Assembly (NCBI RefSeq): GCF_030272695.1
Contig: NZ_JARFYN010000018.1
Location: forward strand, 50,834 to 114,833
DNA length: 64,000 nt
Source: Martinezella calliandrae
Lineage (GTDB): Bacteria > Pseudomonadota > Alphaproteobacteria > Rhizobiales > Rhizobiaceae
Reading direction: 5' to 3'
In this document: piece after piece, positions 1 to 8,701 of the stretch
How positions within the stretch are numbered: position 1 is the stretch's first letter
Layout of the letters: each line of letters starts with the position of its first letter
Translations under genes and position numbers: made by a program
The notes under the pieces: model-generated
The model's database searches: none
The model's input: only the letters and a program-made list of their open reading frames with translations
Told to the model about the DNA's origin: nothing

Positions 1-874
1 TCTGGTGGCCGTTATAGAGGAACTTGGCCGTGTAAGGATCCTGTAGCCCGGCGGTCACCGTCGCGATATCGCCGAGACGCGTCACCTGGCCGCCAGCGGT
101 CAGCCGGAGATTCTTGATATCCTCGATCTTGTTGACGTCACCCTCGACCGAGATGCGCACGGAGCGCGTACTGGTATCGACCGAGCCGGCCGGATCGACT
201 TTGTTCTGGCCGACGATTGCATTCTGCAGGGCGGTCAGCGTCAGACCGCGCTCGGCCAGCACCTTGGAGGAGACATCGATATAGATCTGCTCGGGCTGGT
301 CGCCGATGATCACGGCCTTCTCAACGCCGGGTGTCGCAAGTAGCATATCGCGGGCCTGGATCGCGAATTTCTTCAGCTCGGGATAACTGTAGCCATCGCC
401 GCTGATCGAATGCAGGGTGATGAAGGTATCGCCGAACTCATCGTTGAAATAGGGACCTTGCAGGCCTTCCGGCAGCGTATTGGCGATATCGCCGACCTTC
501 TTGCGCACCTGATAGAAGGCATCCTTCACCTGCTCGGTGTTGGTATCGCCCTTGATCTGGACGGTCGTGATCGCAAAGCCGGCGCGGGTATAGGATTTCA
601 CCCAATCGAGATGCGGCGTTTCCTGCAGCTTGCGCTCGATTTTGTTGACGACCTGGTCTTCCATGTCCTGCAGCGAGGCGCCGGGCCAGATGGTCTCCAC
701 CACCATGACACGGAAGGTAAAATCGGGATCTTCCTTCTGGCCCATGTGAGTAAGCCCGAGCGCGCCGGCGATGATGATCAGTGCAAACAGGAAGCGCGCG
801 ATGCTCGGATGGGCGATCGCCCATCGCGACAGGTTGAAACGCTTCTTTTCTTCGGAGGTGGTGTTGATGGTCAT
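1..874 (-). CDS. RND efflux permease, N-terminal part (runs off left edge)
   Basis: Inner-membrane pump subunit of a resistance-nodulation-division exporter, expected to work with the adjacent periplasmic adaptor and an outer-membrane channel. About 291 residues are visible. They comprise a short cytoplasmic N-terminus, a first membrane helix at about residues 20-40 (IARFLFALIIIAGALGL), and then the porter region with typical text such as WPGASLQDMEDQV, YFNDEFGDT and the LGDIATV stretch. The reading frame is open to base 1, so the C-terminal two thirds lie outside. The start ATG is 20 nt after the adaptor stop, which indicates co-transcription. The sequence resembles the HAE1/AcrB-like drug pumps more than metal pumps, but the part that would decide is missing. 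Confidence 0.88.
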   Translation of the reverse strand, partial: MTINTTSEEKKRFNLSRWAIAHPSIARFLFALIIIAGALGLTHMGQKEDPDFTFRVMVVETIWPGASLQDMEDQVVNKIERKLQETPHLDWVKSYTRAGFAITTVQIKGDTNTEQVKDAFYQVRKKVGDIANTLPEGLQGPYFNDEFGDTFITLHSISGDGYSYPELKKFAIQARDMLLATPGVEKAVIIGDQPEQIYIDVSSKVLAERGLTLTALQNAIVGQNKVDPAGSVDTSTRSVRISVEGDVNKIEDIKNLRLTAGGQVTRLGDIATVTAGLQDPYTAKFLYNGHQ

Positions 875-894
875 AGTCCCGCCCCTCGATCCGG

Positions 895-2046
895 TTAGCG
901 CACGATATCGGCAGCCGCGGCGCTGCCATTCGTTTCTGCCGCCGCCTGCTGAGCAGTCGGCACTTTGACCTTCATATTTTCGCTCATGAATTGCGTGCCC
1001 GCGGCAACCACGACATCGCCGGCCTTGAGCCCATAGGCAACGCGCACGCCGTCATCGGCGAAATCGGCAACCTTGACACTGCGCGAATGCACGGTGCTGG
1101 CGCTGCGATCGACCAACCAGACGATCTGTCGGCCATCCTTCTGGGCAAGCGCGCTCAGCGGAATAGAGACGTACGGCTCGGTATTGTCGGCCTGAGCCTC
1201 GATTGTGGCGGTCATGCCGAGTAGGACGCGCGGATCGTTGGGCAGGCTGACGCGGACCGCAAAGGTACGCGACTGAGCATCGGCACTTCCGGACACTTCA
1301 CGCACCTTGCCGTCCAGCACCAGTTTATCGTCGGACCAGAAGTGCGCCTTGACGTCCTTGCCGACCCTGAACTGGGCGATGTCCATCTCCGGAACAGCGA
1401 TCTGCACTTCTTTTTCACCGTCGACAGCGACAGTGATAACTGGCGTGCCCGAACCAACCACCTGGCCGACATCGGCATTGATGGTCGTCACGATACCGTT
1501 CATGTCCGATGTCAGATCGGTATAGGCGACCTGGTTCTTTGCTTCCGCCAGCGCCGACACGGCGGAATCGCGCGTCGATACGGCCTGATCATAGGAAAGC
1601 TCGGCCTGTTCCAGCTGCGATTTAGGCGCGACGTTCTTGTCGAACAGCTGCTGCGCGCGATTGCGCGCAAGCTCGGTGGTCTGCACCTGCTTTTCCGCCG
1701 CATCGAGATCGGCCTGCGAGCGGCGCACGGCCAAGGCGAAGTCAGTGGAATCGATGCGTGCGAGTACATCGCCGGGCTTGACCTTCTGGCCGATATCCAC
1801 CTTGCGCTCGATAATCTTGCCGTTGACACGGAAGCCGAGGTTCATATCCGTCCGCGCCCTGACAGAGCCGGAATAGTCGAGCATGCGTGTCGTATCCGCC
1901 TTTGCGATCTCAACGACCTTCACGGGCCGGATCACTTCCGCCGTTTCCTCTTTCTTCTCGTTGCAGCCCGAAAGCATGAGCGCTACAGCGGTAAAAACTG
2001 CAGCGCCGGCAGCGGATCGTATAGTGGTGGTCGTTAGCGAGACCAT
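895..2046 (-). CDS. RND efflux periplasmic adaptor (membrane fusion) lipoprotein
   Basis: Periplasmic adaptor linking the RND pump to an outer-membrane factor. The 383-residue protein begins with a lipoprotein signal (hydrophobic stretch, then LSGC with the lipidated Cys at residue 28). It continues with the biotinyl/lipoyl-like hairpin (VKPGDVLARIDSTDFALAV), a coiled-coil section (ADLDAAEKQVQTTELARNRA) and the beta-barrel (GIVTTINADVGQVV). It is the middle gene of a tetR-adaptor-pump operon: 72 nt after the regulator and 20 nt before the pump. The length is normal for the family. Exported substrates cannot be read from the sequence. Confidence 0.92.
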   Translation of the reverse strand: MVSLTTTTIRSAAGAAVFTAVALMLSGCNEKKEETAEVIRPVKVVEIAKADTTRMLDYSGSVRARTDMNLGFRVNGKIIERKVDIGQKVKPGDVLARIDSTDFALAVRRSQADLDAAEKQVQTTELARNRAQQLFDKNVAPKSQLEQAELSYDQAVSTRDSAVSALAEAKNQVAYTDLTSDMNGIVTTINADVGQVVGSGTPVITVAVDGEKEVQIAVPEMDIAQFRVGKDVKAHFWSDDKLVLDGKVREVSGSADAQSRTFAVRVSLPNDPRVLLGMTATIEAQADNTEPYVSIPLSALAQKDGRQIVWLVDRSASTVHSRSVKVADFADDGVRVAYGLKAGDVVVAAGTQFMSENMKVKVPTAQQAAAETNGSAAAADIVR

Positions 2047-2118
2047 GTCGCTCTCCTTGATGAAACGCTTTAGTCAAATGCAATGCGAGGGCACGCGGAC
2101 CATCCGGCGTGCGGACAG

Positions 2119-2727
2119 TTATATCTTCAGGGCTCTAAGAGCGAAGTCGATGAGTTCGTCGGGCTCAGCCCGGTTCGTCTTGGCGAGACATTGCGCAACC
2201 ATCTGCGGATGGCACAAAAGGATCGTTGCGGCGCCGAAGCATTTCGAGGCCGAAACCGGATCCTGTTCGGCGAACTCGCCGGCCGCGATGCCCTCGGCAA
2301 TGATCTCAGCCAAGAGGTCGTGGATCCGGTCGATGTGTTTTTCGATCACATGCCAATCGCGCTCGATGGCGACGATCACCATCTCATGCACTTTCTGTTC
2401 GTCGAGCATCGTCTCGAGCGTCATTTTGTACTGCGCATGAACGTAAGCGCGCAGCCGCTCGGAAGCGCTGATCGGCAGGTGACGGATGTCGTAGGCCATC
2501 TTGTAGCTCTGCGCGAGCATGCGGCCGCAGACGGCTTGGTGGATTTCCGTCTTGGACGCGAAGAAACGGTAGATATTCGCGGTCGACATGCCGAGATCAC
2601 GGGCGACATCGGCGACCGTCGTCTTGCTGTATCCGTAGTGGCGGAACAGCTTTTCGGCGGAATCGAGGATCCGGGTTATGTTTTCCTGACGCGCAGGATC
2701 GGCGCTGACATCAGAAAGATCGAGCAT
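2119..2727 (-). CDS. TetR/AcrR family repressor of the efflux operon
   Basis: A 202-residue one-component regulator. The N-terminal helix-turn-helix lies at about residues 36-56 (TTVADVARDLGMSTANIYRFF), followed by an all-helical ligand and dimerisation domain. It is the first gene of the operon with the adaptor and pump, the usual arrangement for local repressors of RND pumps. An inverted repeat lies 16 bp upstream of its ATG (2743-2778), which suggests autorepression and control of the whole operon. That the ligand is an exported toxic compound or a flavonoid-like inducer is inference from family behaviour only. Confidence 0.9.
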   Translation of the reverse strand: MLDLSDVSADPARQENITRILDSAEKLFRHYGYSKTTVADVARDLGMSTANIYRFFASKTEIHQAVCGRMLAQSYKMAYDIRHLPISASERLRAYVHAQYKMTLETMLDEQKVHEMVIVAIERDWHVIEKHIDRIHDLLAEIIAEGIAAGEFAEQDPVSASKCFGAATILLCHPQMVAQCLAKTNRAEPDELIDFALRALKI

Positions 2728-2742
2728 GGATGCACTTTCAAA

Positions 2743-2778
2743 TTACGAGTGACGATTTTTAATTTTCGTTAGTCGTAA
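2743..2778. promoter_or_regulatory. Candidate TetR operator (inverted repeat)
   Basis: Arms TTACGAGTGACG (2743-2754) and CGTTAGTCGTAA (2767-2778) are reverse complements at 10 of 12 positions around a 12 bp AT-rich spacer. The repeat sits just upstream of the tetR start, where an autoregulatory operator is expected. Binding is inferred from position and symmetry. Confidence 0.6.
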
Positions 2779-2802
2779 AACATCAAAGCAAATATGTCAA
2801 CA

Positions 2803-2828
2803 AACCGCCCCGCGAAAGCGAGGCGGTT
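2803..2828 (-). terminator. Rho-independent terminator
   Basis: The stem AACCGCC-CGC / GCG-GGCGGTT has one mismatch and a GAAA-type loop. On the minus strand it is followed by TTTGTTG. It lies 30 bp beyond the stop of the small membrane protein gene and upstream of the tetR operon, so it separates the two units. Confidence 0.65.
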
Positions 2829-2857
2829 GAAATGTATCGTCGATAGGTTTGATCGGC

Positions 2858-3337
2858 TCAGGCGCCCTGAAGCTGTGGGCGGAAGCGACGCACGCTCAGG
2901 AAGCCTACGATGACGATGACGGCCAAAAGCACGAGCTGCGAGGCCAGGACCGGCGGCGCGTTGTCAGCGGGAGCCAGAGCGTGCAACGGCGGGATCTTCT
3001 GGAACGATTGCACGATCAGCACGAGACAGTTGAAGAAGAGCAGCGCGAGAGCACCGACGACGTAGACCGGCCGCCAAATCCCGGTCAGACGGAACTTGTA
3101 GAGCGCCAGCGCGGTTGGGATAAAGATCAGCACGCAAAGCGTGCCGACAACGATCCCCGGCGTTACTCCGTTGAATGGAAAGAGGAAACCGGTGAGGCTG
3201 GTAAGGATCGTGGTGACCATATAGATCAGCGTGGTGCGCTCATAGCGCTTGCCGGTCAGGAAACCATGGGCCACCGCAATGCCAGTGACAATAGCGATCA
3301 GGCTGATAATGACGTGAATCAACGTAAGTCCGGACAT
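2858..3337 (-). CDS. Small integral membrane protein of unknown function
   Basis: A 159-residue very hydrophobic protein with about four membrane spans: residues roughly 5-25, 35-75 as two helices, 90-112 and 130-150. A short basic tail (SVRRFRPQLQGA) follows. No catalytic motif is visible and I do not recognise a named family. It stands alone between a terminator (2803-2828) and the OsmC gene; the gap to OsmC carries another terminator, so it is probably monocistronic. Function is unknown. Confidence 0.75.
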   Translation of the reverse strand: MSGLTLIHVIISLIAIVTGIAVAHGFLTGKRYERTTLIYMVTTILTSLTGFLFPFNGVTPGIVVGTLCVLIFIPTALALYKFRLTGIWRPVYVVGALALLFFNCLVLIVQSFQKIPPLHALAPADNAPPVLASQLVLLAVIVIVGFLSVRRFRPQLQGA

Positions 3338-3454
3338 TCAAACAATCCCCTTCGCGCAATGTATTTTCTGCGCGAAGCTTAGCCCGGCCCTTGGATGAGG
3401 GATTGTAGATTCATGGCGAAATATGTGCGGAACTGCACGGTTTTGCGTGCAAGA

Positions 3455-3481
3455 AAACGCCGCGCGCCAGGCGCGGCGTTT
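3455..3481 (-). terminator. Rho-independent terminator after osmC
   Basis: A perfect 11 bp stem AAACGCCGCGC / GCGCGGCGTTT with a 5 nt loop. On the minus strand it is followed by TTTTC. It lies 13 bp after the OsmC stop codon. Confidence 0.8.
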
Positions 3482-3493
3482 CCATCGGAAACG

Positions 3494-3925
3494 TCAGGCC
3501 GCGTGGACTTCCAGAGTAATCGGAACGGAAGCGAGCGCCTTGGAGACCGGGCAACCTGCCTTAGCCTTGTTGGCGAGTTCGGTGAACTTGGCTTCATCGG
3601 CGCCGGGAACCTTACCGGTCAGCGTCAGGTGGATCGCGGTGATGGCAAAGCCACCTTCGACGCTTTCGAGGGTGACCTTGGCGGTCGTTTCCATGCTCTC
3701 GGCGGTAAAGCCGGCCTCATTGAGGATCAGCGACAGAGCCATGGTGAAGCAGCCGGCATGGGCCGCGCCGATCAGCTCTTCCGGATTTGTACCGGGAACG
3801 CCCTCGAAGCGGCTGGCAAAACCGTAGGGATAGTGATTGAGCGCGCCGCTCTGGGTCGAGATCTGACCCTTGCCGTCCTTCAGACCGCCGGACCACTGGG
3901 CCGAACCTGTACGATTGATCTGCAT
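3494..3925 (-). CDS. osmC: OsmC family peroxiredoxin
   Basis: Thiol-dependent organic hydroperoxide reductase of the OsmC subfamily, cytoplasmic and dimeric, protecting against lipid and organic peroxides. The 143-residue protein has both redox cysteines at the positions known for E. coli OsmC: Cys59 in AAHAGCF and Cys125 in KAGCPVS. The chosen ATG is preceded by a strong AAGGAGG. A longer in-frame extension upstream is arginine-rich, lacks a Shine-Dalgarno site and would not match family length. A strong terminator follows, so the gene is probably its own transcription unit. The 193 bp upstream of it hold its promoter; I could not identify a defined operator there. Confidence 0.92.
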   Translation of the reverse strand: MQINRTGSAQWSGGLKDGKGQISTQSGALNHYPYGFASRFEGVPGTNPEELIGAAHAGCFTMALSLILNEAGFTAESMETTAKVTLESVEGGFAITAIHLTLTGKVPGADEAKFTELANKAKAGCPVSKALASVPITLEVHAA

Positions 3926-4118
3926 GCCGTCCTCCTTGTCGTTGATTGAGCGTCGGAAAAGGCCCCTTGCCCTCCCCGCAAATGACCGATGGGAAGCAGC
4001 CGACACAGCCTGAAAAGTGGATGCTCTGGCGCTGCCCCAACCGGCAATATAATGCTCTATCCGTCGAAGACGACAGCGCCGTAACAATTAACCTGCTGGC
4101 TGTGGCCAATAGCTTTGG

Positions 4119-5072
4119 CTATCCTCTCCTGCGCCCGGCAGCGACCGACCGGATATTGTCCAGCGTCACGGCAATCAGCAGGATCGAACCCAGGACGAGG
4201 TATTGATAGAAGGCCGGAATATTGAGAAGATTCATGACGTTCTGCGCGATGCCCATGATCAGAACGCCGACAATGACGCCGCTCATCGAGGCCCGGCCGC
4301 CTGCCAGCGAGACGCCGCCGAGCACACAGGCCGAGATAACCAGCAGCTCGAGCCCGATCGCCGCATTCGGTTGACCGGAGGTGATGCGCGACGACAAGAG
4401 AATACCGGCAATTGCGCAGATGAAGCCCTGCAGCGTGAAGATCCAGATCCGCATCGTGGCGACATTGACACCCGCCAGTCGCGAAGCCTCCGGATTGCCG
4501 CCGATTGCCAGCGTGTTCTTGCCGAAGATGGTGCGGTTGAGCACAAAGCCGAACAGAAGGAAAAGGATTACCATGATCCAGATCGGCGTCGGAATGCCGA
4601 AAAAGGTCGAGAGCGCCAGCTGATAGAAATTCGGATCGTTAATGCCGACGGCGCGGCCGTCCGAAGCGATCAGCGCCAGACCGCGGACGATCTGCATGGT
4701 GGCGAGCGTTGCGATCAGCGCATTGATGCGCACCTTGGCGATGAGCACACCATTGACGAGGCCGACGATCGAGCCGCAGACCAATGCCGCCAGCAGGCCG
4801 AGAATGATGGAGCCGGTGACGTTTGAAGCCATGACCGCGATCATGCCGCAGAAAGCGACCGTCGAGCCGACGGAAAGATCGAAATCGCGTGAGGCCAGGC
4901 AGAACATCATCGTGCAGGCAACGATGCCGATCGTGACCACCGATTGCAGCAGGCCGATCATGTTGCGCTCGGTCAGGAAATTCGGAACCGTCAGCGACAC
5001 GATGACGAAGGCCACCGCGAAGATGACGACGAGGCCCTGTTCGCCCAGGAGGATTTTTTTCATGGAAGACAT
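4119..5072 (-). CDS. araH: Sugar ABC transporter permease (AraH type)
   Basis: Integral membrane subunit of a CUT2 monosaccharide importer. It has 317 residues, about 8-10 spans, and the RbsC/AraH-family conserved section around LAIGGNPEASRLAGVNV, which contacts the ATPase. It is the last gene of the binding protein-ATPase-permease operon, 17 nt after the ATPase stop. The AraH assignment rests mainly on the very clear AraF similarity of the binding protein in the same operon. Galactose or another pentose remains possible as substrate. Confidence 0.88.
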   Translation of the reverse strand: MSSMKKILLGEQGLVVIFAVAFVIVSLTVPNFLTERNMIGLLQSVVTIGIVACTMMFCLASRDFDLSVGSTVAFCGMIAVMASNVTGSIILGLLAALVCGSIVGLVNGVLIAKVRINALIATLATMQIVRGLALIASDGRAVGINDPNFYQLALSTFFGIPTPIWIMVILFLLFGFVLNRTIFGKNTLAIGGNPEASRLAGVNVATMRIWIFTLQGFICAIAGILLSSRITSGQPNAAIGLELLVISACVLGGVSLAGGRASMSGVIVGVLIMGIAQNVMNLLNIPAFYQYLVLGSILLIAVTLDNIRSVAAGRRRG

Positions 5073-5089
5073 CGTCGCGATTTCCCTAG

Positions 5090-6595
5090 TCAGAATGTGC
5101 CTGCGGCGTTTTTGTCCGGCAGTGCGGCGGTGAGTATCTGGTGCTCGTTGAAATTCGCCCGCGCCACATCGGCGGCGACCTTACCGCCGCACATCACAAT
5201 GATCCGGTCGGAAATGCCCATGACTTCTGGCAGCTCGCTGGAGATGACGACGATCGCCATGCCGCCGGCCGCCAGGTCATAGAGGATTTCATAGATTTCC
5301 GATTTCGCCCCCACATCGATACCGCGCGTCGGCTCGTCGACGACCAGCACCTTGACGCCCTGCTCGGACAACCAGCGGCCGAGAATAACCTTCTGCTGGT
5401 TGCCGCCGGAAAGATTGATGATGTCTTGTCTGCGCGACGGCGTGCGCACGCGCAGCCTGGCGATAAATTGATCTGCAAGCGCCGCTTCCTTGCGAGGGCT
5501 CAGTATGCCGAATGGCGAATAATGCCGCCGCGAGGAGATGGTAATATTCTCCTGGATCGAGCGACCCTGGATGATCCCATCGAGCTTGCGATCCTCCGGG
5601 CAAAGCACCATGCCGGCATAGATCGCCGCCTTGGGGTTGTTCGGAGCGACGGTGATGCCATCGATGGCGACCTTGCCCTGATGACGATGGTCCGCACCGA
5701 ACAACAGCCGCGCCATCTCGCTGCGGCCGGCGCCGATCAGGCCGAAGAAGCCGAGGATTTCACCTTTGCGGACGGAAAAATTGATCGGCGTTGGCAGCTT
5801 CCGCCCCGAAAGATTCTTGACCTCCAGCCGGACAGCTCCGAGCGGCCGCTCGCGCCAGCCCCAAATATTGCTGATCTCGCGGCCGACCATTTCGGCAATG
5901 ATCTGCTCGCGCGTTACTTTCTTGATGTCGGGATGGTGTGCTGCGAGCTTACCGTCGCGCAGCACCGTCAGGCTGTCGCAGAGCCGGAAGATCTCATCGA
6001 GCCGGTGCGAGACATAGAGGATGACCGTGCCGTTCGATTTCAACCGCTCGATCAGGGAAAACAGGATCTCGCTTTCGCGGGATGACAGCGACGAGGTCGG
6101 CTCGTCGAGCGCGATGACGCGGGCGTCGACCATGACGGCCTTGGCGATTTCCACCATCTGTCGCGCGCCGATCGACAGCGACGACACCTTGGCCGCCGGA
6201 TCGACATCGATGCCAATCTCTCGCAGCTTAGCGCGCACGGTTTCGATCAGCGTCTTACCGTTGATGACGCCGGCCTTGGCTGGAAAGCGGCCGAGCCACA
6301 GGTTTTCCGCGACCGTCAGTTCGGGCACCAGTTGCAGTTCCTGGTGGATGACCGTGACACCGGCCTGAAAGGCATCACGTACCGAATGGTAGTGCTGTTC
6401 CTGGCCGTCGATGGTGATCGTGCCCGCATCAGCGGACTGATCGCCAGAAAGAATACGGATCAGCGTCGACTTTCCAGCGCCGTTTTCGCCCATCAATCCG
6501 TGCACAGCTCCCCTGACGACGGGGAAGATGATGTTCGACAGCGCCTGAACGCCGGGATAGTTCTTGGAAATACCGTTGAATTCGAGAAAGGCCAT
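5090..6595 (-). CDS. araG: Sugar ABC transporter ATP-binding protein (AraG type, duplicated NBD)
   Basis: A 501-residue tandem nucleotide-binding protein that drives the CUT2 importer; E. coli AraG is 504. The N-terminal half has a Walker A (GENGAGKST, residues 36-44), the signature-like LSIGARQMVEIA and Walker B VIALDEPTSS. The C-terminal half has a degenerate Walker A (GLIGAGRSE) and a good LSGGNQQKVILGR signature, the pattern of AraG/RbsA proteins. The start chosen, MAFLEFNG, has GAGAG upstream; an upstream in-frame ATG would add 14 unrelated residues. A GC-rich hairpin separates it from araF. Confidence 0.92.
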   Translation of the reverse strand: MAFLEFNGISKNYPGVQALSNIIFPVVRGAVHGLMGENGAGKSTLIRILSGDQSADAGTITIDGQEQHYHSVRDAFQAGVTVIHQELQLVPELTVAENLWLGRFPAKAGVINGKTLIETVRAKLREIGIDVDPAAKVSSLSIGARQMVEIAKAVMVDARVIALDEPTSSLSSRESEILFSLIERLKSNGTVILYVSHRLDEIFRLCDSLTVLRDGKLAAHHPDIKKVTREQIIAEMVGREISNIWGWRERPLGAVRLEVKNLSGRKLPTPINFSVRKGEILGFFGLIGAGRSEMARLLFGADHRHQGKVAIDGITVAPNNPKAAIYAGMVLCPEDRKLDGIIQGRSIQENITISSRRHYSPFGILSPRKEAALADQFIARLRVRTPSRRQDIINLSGGNQQKVILGRWLSEQGVKVLVVDEPTRGIDVGAKSEIYEILYDLAAGGMAIVVISSELPEVMGISDRIIVMCGGKVAADVARANFNEHQILTAALPDKNAAGTF

Positions 6596-6617
6596 GTTTC
6601 TCTCACTGGTAAAAGGA

Positions 6618-6641
6618 CCCGGCGGCAAGATTGCCACCGGG
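6618..6641 (-). promoter_or_regulatory. Intercistronic hairpin between araF and araG
   Basis: CCCGG-GGCAA pairs with TTGCC-CCGGG, with one mismatch and a 2 nt apex, in the 69 nt gap between the binding protein and ATPase genes. There is no T-run. Such hairpins commonly protect the 3' end of binding-protein mRNA, giving excess binding protein over membrane subunits; this role is inferred. Confidence 0.5.
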
Positions 6642-6664
6642 CCGTGATCACCCGGGGAGGATGA

Positions 6665-7648
6665 TTATTCGATGCCGAGATCCTTGCGGACCTTCTGATA
6701 ATCGCCGCGCAGCGCCAGCGAACCGGAGGTCAGCGTCAGCTTCGGCGGTTCCTTGCCGTTGGCGATCCAGTCGTACATGTTGATCGCGGTTTCGTAGCCG
6801 TGACGCTTCGGCGAGATGATGACCGTGCCGAAGAAGCCAGTCGGCTGCGGCTTTTTGAACTCGTTGATGGCCGAGTCTGCACCGCCGATACCGACGCCGA
6901 TAACATTGGCGGCGGGGATACCGACCGATTCCGTTGCACGCACCGCGCCGAGCACCGCTTCGTCGTTGAGACCGAAAGCAACCCAATATTTCACGTCGGC
7001 ATGTTTGTTGAGCACGGTGGTCGCTGCATTCAGCGCTGCTTCCGTGTCGGTCTTGGCCTGAGGCGCGTCATAGATGTTAGCGGCCGGGAAGCCGGCGCCC
7101 TTCAGCACCGAGATGGCGCCTTCGACGCGATCGACGGCGGTCGGAAGCTGATCGTAGGAAACACGAATTGCGCCGACATTCTTCATGTCCCAGCCGCGCT
7201 TCTTGATTTCATCGACGATGGCCTGGCCGACGCTCTCGCCGATCTTGGTCGCGGAAATGCCCATATGCGGCACGTCTTCCAGCGGCTTGCCGTCTGCACT
7301 GACCAGACGGTCGTCAACCGTCATCAGTTTGAGCTGATTGGCGGCCGCCTTGGCGACGATGCCGGGGCCAAGCTTGACATCGGGCGTGCAGATGATGAAG
7401 CCTTGCGCTCCCTGGGCGCCGAGATTGTCGATTGCGGCCTGAACCTTTTCGCCGTCTTCCGCGCCGATCTTGACGAGCGTGAAGCCCTTCTCTTTCGCGG
7501 CAGCGTCGGCAAACTTCCATTCGTCCTGGAACCAGGGTTCTTCCGGCTGCTTGACCACGAAGCCGATTTTCACGTCTGCGGCGAAGGCCGAGGTGGCGGC
7601 GATGACCGCAACCGTACCAGCCAGAATAGCTGCTTTGAAAAAGCGCAT
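6665..7648 (-). CDS. araF: Periplasmic sugar-binding protein, L-arabinose type
   Basis: Secreted solute receptor of the CUT2 importer. The 327 residues start with a Sec signal (basic MRFFK, hydrophobic core, cut near AFA-AD). The mature part strongly resembles E. coli AraF as I remember it: KIGFVVKQPEEPWFQDEW near the N-terminus, then DGEKVQAAID, ICTPDVKLG, ATKIGE and VGIGGADSAI. AraF binds L-arabinose and also D-galactose and D-fucose, so the neighbouring dgoD would suit galactose import. The start is preceded by GGGAGAG; further upstream frame extension is basic and not signal-like. First gene of the araFGH operon, diverging from a GntR gene. Confidence 0.9.
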   Translation of the reverse strand: MRFFKAAILAGTVAVIAATSAFAADVKIGFVVKQPEEPWFQDEWKFADAAAKEKGFTLVKIGAEDGEKVQAAIDNLGAQGAQGFIICTPDVKLGPGIVAKAAANQLKLMTVDDRLVSADGKPLEDVPHMGISATKIGESVGQAIVDEIKKRGWDMKNVGAIRVSYDQLPTAVDRVEGAISVLKGAGFPAANIYDAPQAKTDTEAALNAATTVLNKHADVKYWVAFGLNDEAVLGAVRATESVGIPAANVIGVGIGGADSAINEFKKPQPTGFFGTVIISPKRHGYETAINMYDWIANGKEPPKLTLTSGSLALRGDYQKVRKDLGIE

Positions 7649-7707
7649 GATTCTCTCCCAAAAAATCCGAAGTGGAGCACCTGCCCTCCCAGGCAGTGTT
7701 CTTGAAC

Positions 7708-7751
7708 TATGATAAATCATCATACCAGTCAATTGCCAATGTATGATGATT
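7708..7751. promoter_or_regulatory. Candidate GntR operator between araF and gntR
   Basis: Two overlapping symmetries occur in the 223 bp divergent region. TATGAT and ATCATA (7708-7713, 7719-7724) flank a 5 bp centre. The 10-mer AATCATCATA (7715-7724) is repeated inverted as TATGATGATT (7742-7751). The position between the importer and its presumed FadR-type regulator suggests an operator controlling both directions. Confidence 0.55.
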
Positions 7752-7871
7752 CGAATAATGTGACTTTTTGGAAGGATGGGCCGCCAAACGCCCCGAGGCT
7801 TATCGCCATGCGGAATGAATTCCGCTAAGCAGAGCCTCGGCCGCGCGGGAGAGCGACTGCGGAGAAGAAAA

Positions 7872-8639
7872 TTGGATTCGTTTGAACGGCAAGAACACAG
7901 GCTGAACGGGGCACCGGAGCGCCGCCCGCGCGTGCGCAAGAATGTCACTGCGGCGATCGCCGAGGACATCTGTTCCGAACGCTATCCCGCTGGCTCGGCC
8001 CTGCCGCGCGAAAACGACCTCTGCGACATTTACGGTGTCAGCCGCACCGTCATCCGCGAATCACTGAAGATCCTGGAATCAAAAGGGCTCGTGCGCGGCA
8101 AGCCGCGCATCGGCACCACCGTCTGCGACAAGGACGACTGGAATATCCTCGACCAGGACGTATTGGAGTGGATGGGCCCCTATATCGCCGAATTCGATAT
8201 TCTCGGCTGTATCCTCGAGGCAAGGCGCACGATCGAACCGGTTGCCGCCGAATATGCCGCCGAGCGCGCCACGGCACAGGAGATTGCCGATCTCGACCGG
8301 GCCTGGCGGCAGATGCGAGATTCTGGCGACGATCCCGAAAGCTTCACCGAAGCCGACGTGATGTTTCACACGGTGCTCTTGAACGCCAGCCACAACCAGG
8401 TGTTCCGCCGCCTTTCGAGCGCCATCCATGCCGGCCTGAAATATGCGTTGCATGCTTCGAATGTCGCCGTCGACAGCCGTGACGAGGCAATTGCCGTTCA
8501 TGGTGACCTGGTGGAGGCGCTGCGCCTGCGCAACCGCACCGCCGCGCGAGACTGTGCCCATCGCATGCTCAACCTTGCCGCCCGCGACCTTGCCATCGCC
8601 GAAAAGGCGATCAGGCGGGCGGAGAAAAACAAAACCTGA
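7872..8639 (+). CDS. GntR family regulator, FadR subfamily
   Basis: Sugar-responsive transcriptional regulator. The N-terminal winged helix ([32 protein letters not shown]) is followed by an all-helical FCD effector domain with the metal-site type motifs ([24 protein letters not shown]). I chose the TTG at 7872 because GGAGAAG lies just upstream and the 255-residue product has normal family length. In-frame ATGs at 7776 and 7815 would add 32 or 19 residues with no clear ribosome site. It diverges from araFGH and is followed after 62 bp by dgoD, so it probably controls both with a sugar acid as ligand. Confidence 0.85.
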   Translation: MDSFERQEHRLNGAPERRPRVRKNVTAAIAEDICSERYPAGSALPRENDLCDIYGVSRTVIRESLKILESKGLVRGKPRIGTTVCDKDDWNILDQDVLEWMGPYIAEFDILGCILEARRTIEPVAAEYAAERATAQEIADLDRAWRQMRDSGDDPESFTEADVMFHTVLLNASHNQVFRRLSSAIHAGLKYALHASNVAVDSRDEAIAVHGDLVEALRLRNRTAARDCAHRMLNLAARDLAIAEKAIRRAEKNKT

Positions 8640-8701
8640 ATTCCCGAAATCCGCGGCCTGGCGCCGCTGATATGATCCCAAAGCCTAAACGGAAGCTTCC
8701 C

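Noticed and set aside
3926..4087. 54-residue N-terminal extension of OsmC
   Set aside because: It lacks a ribosome site, is Arg-rich, and would shift the redox cysteines away from the family positions.
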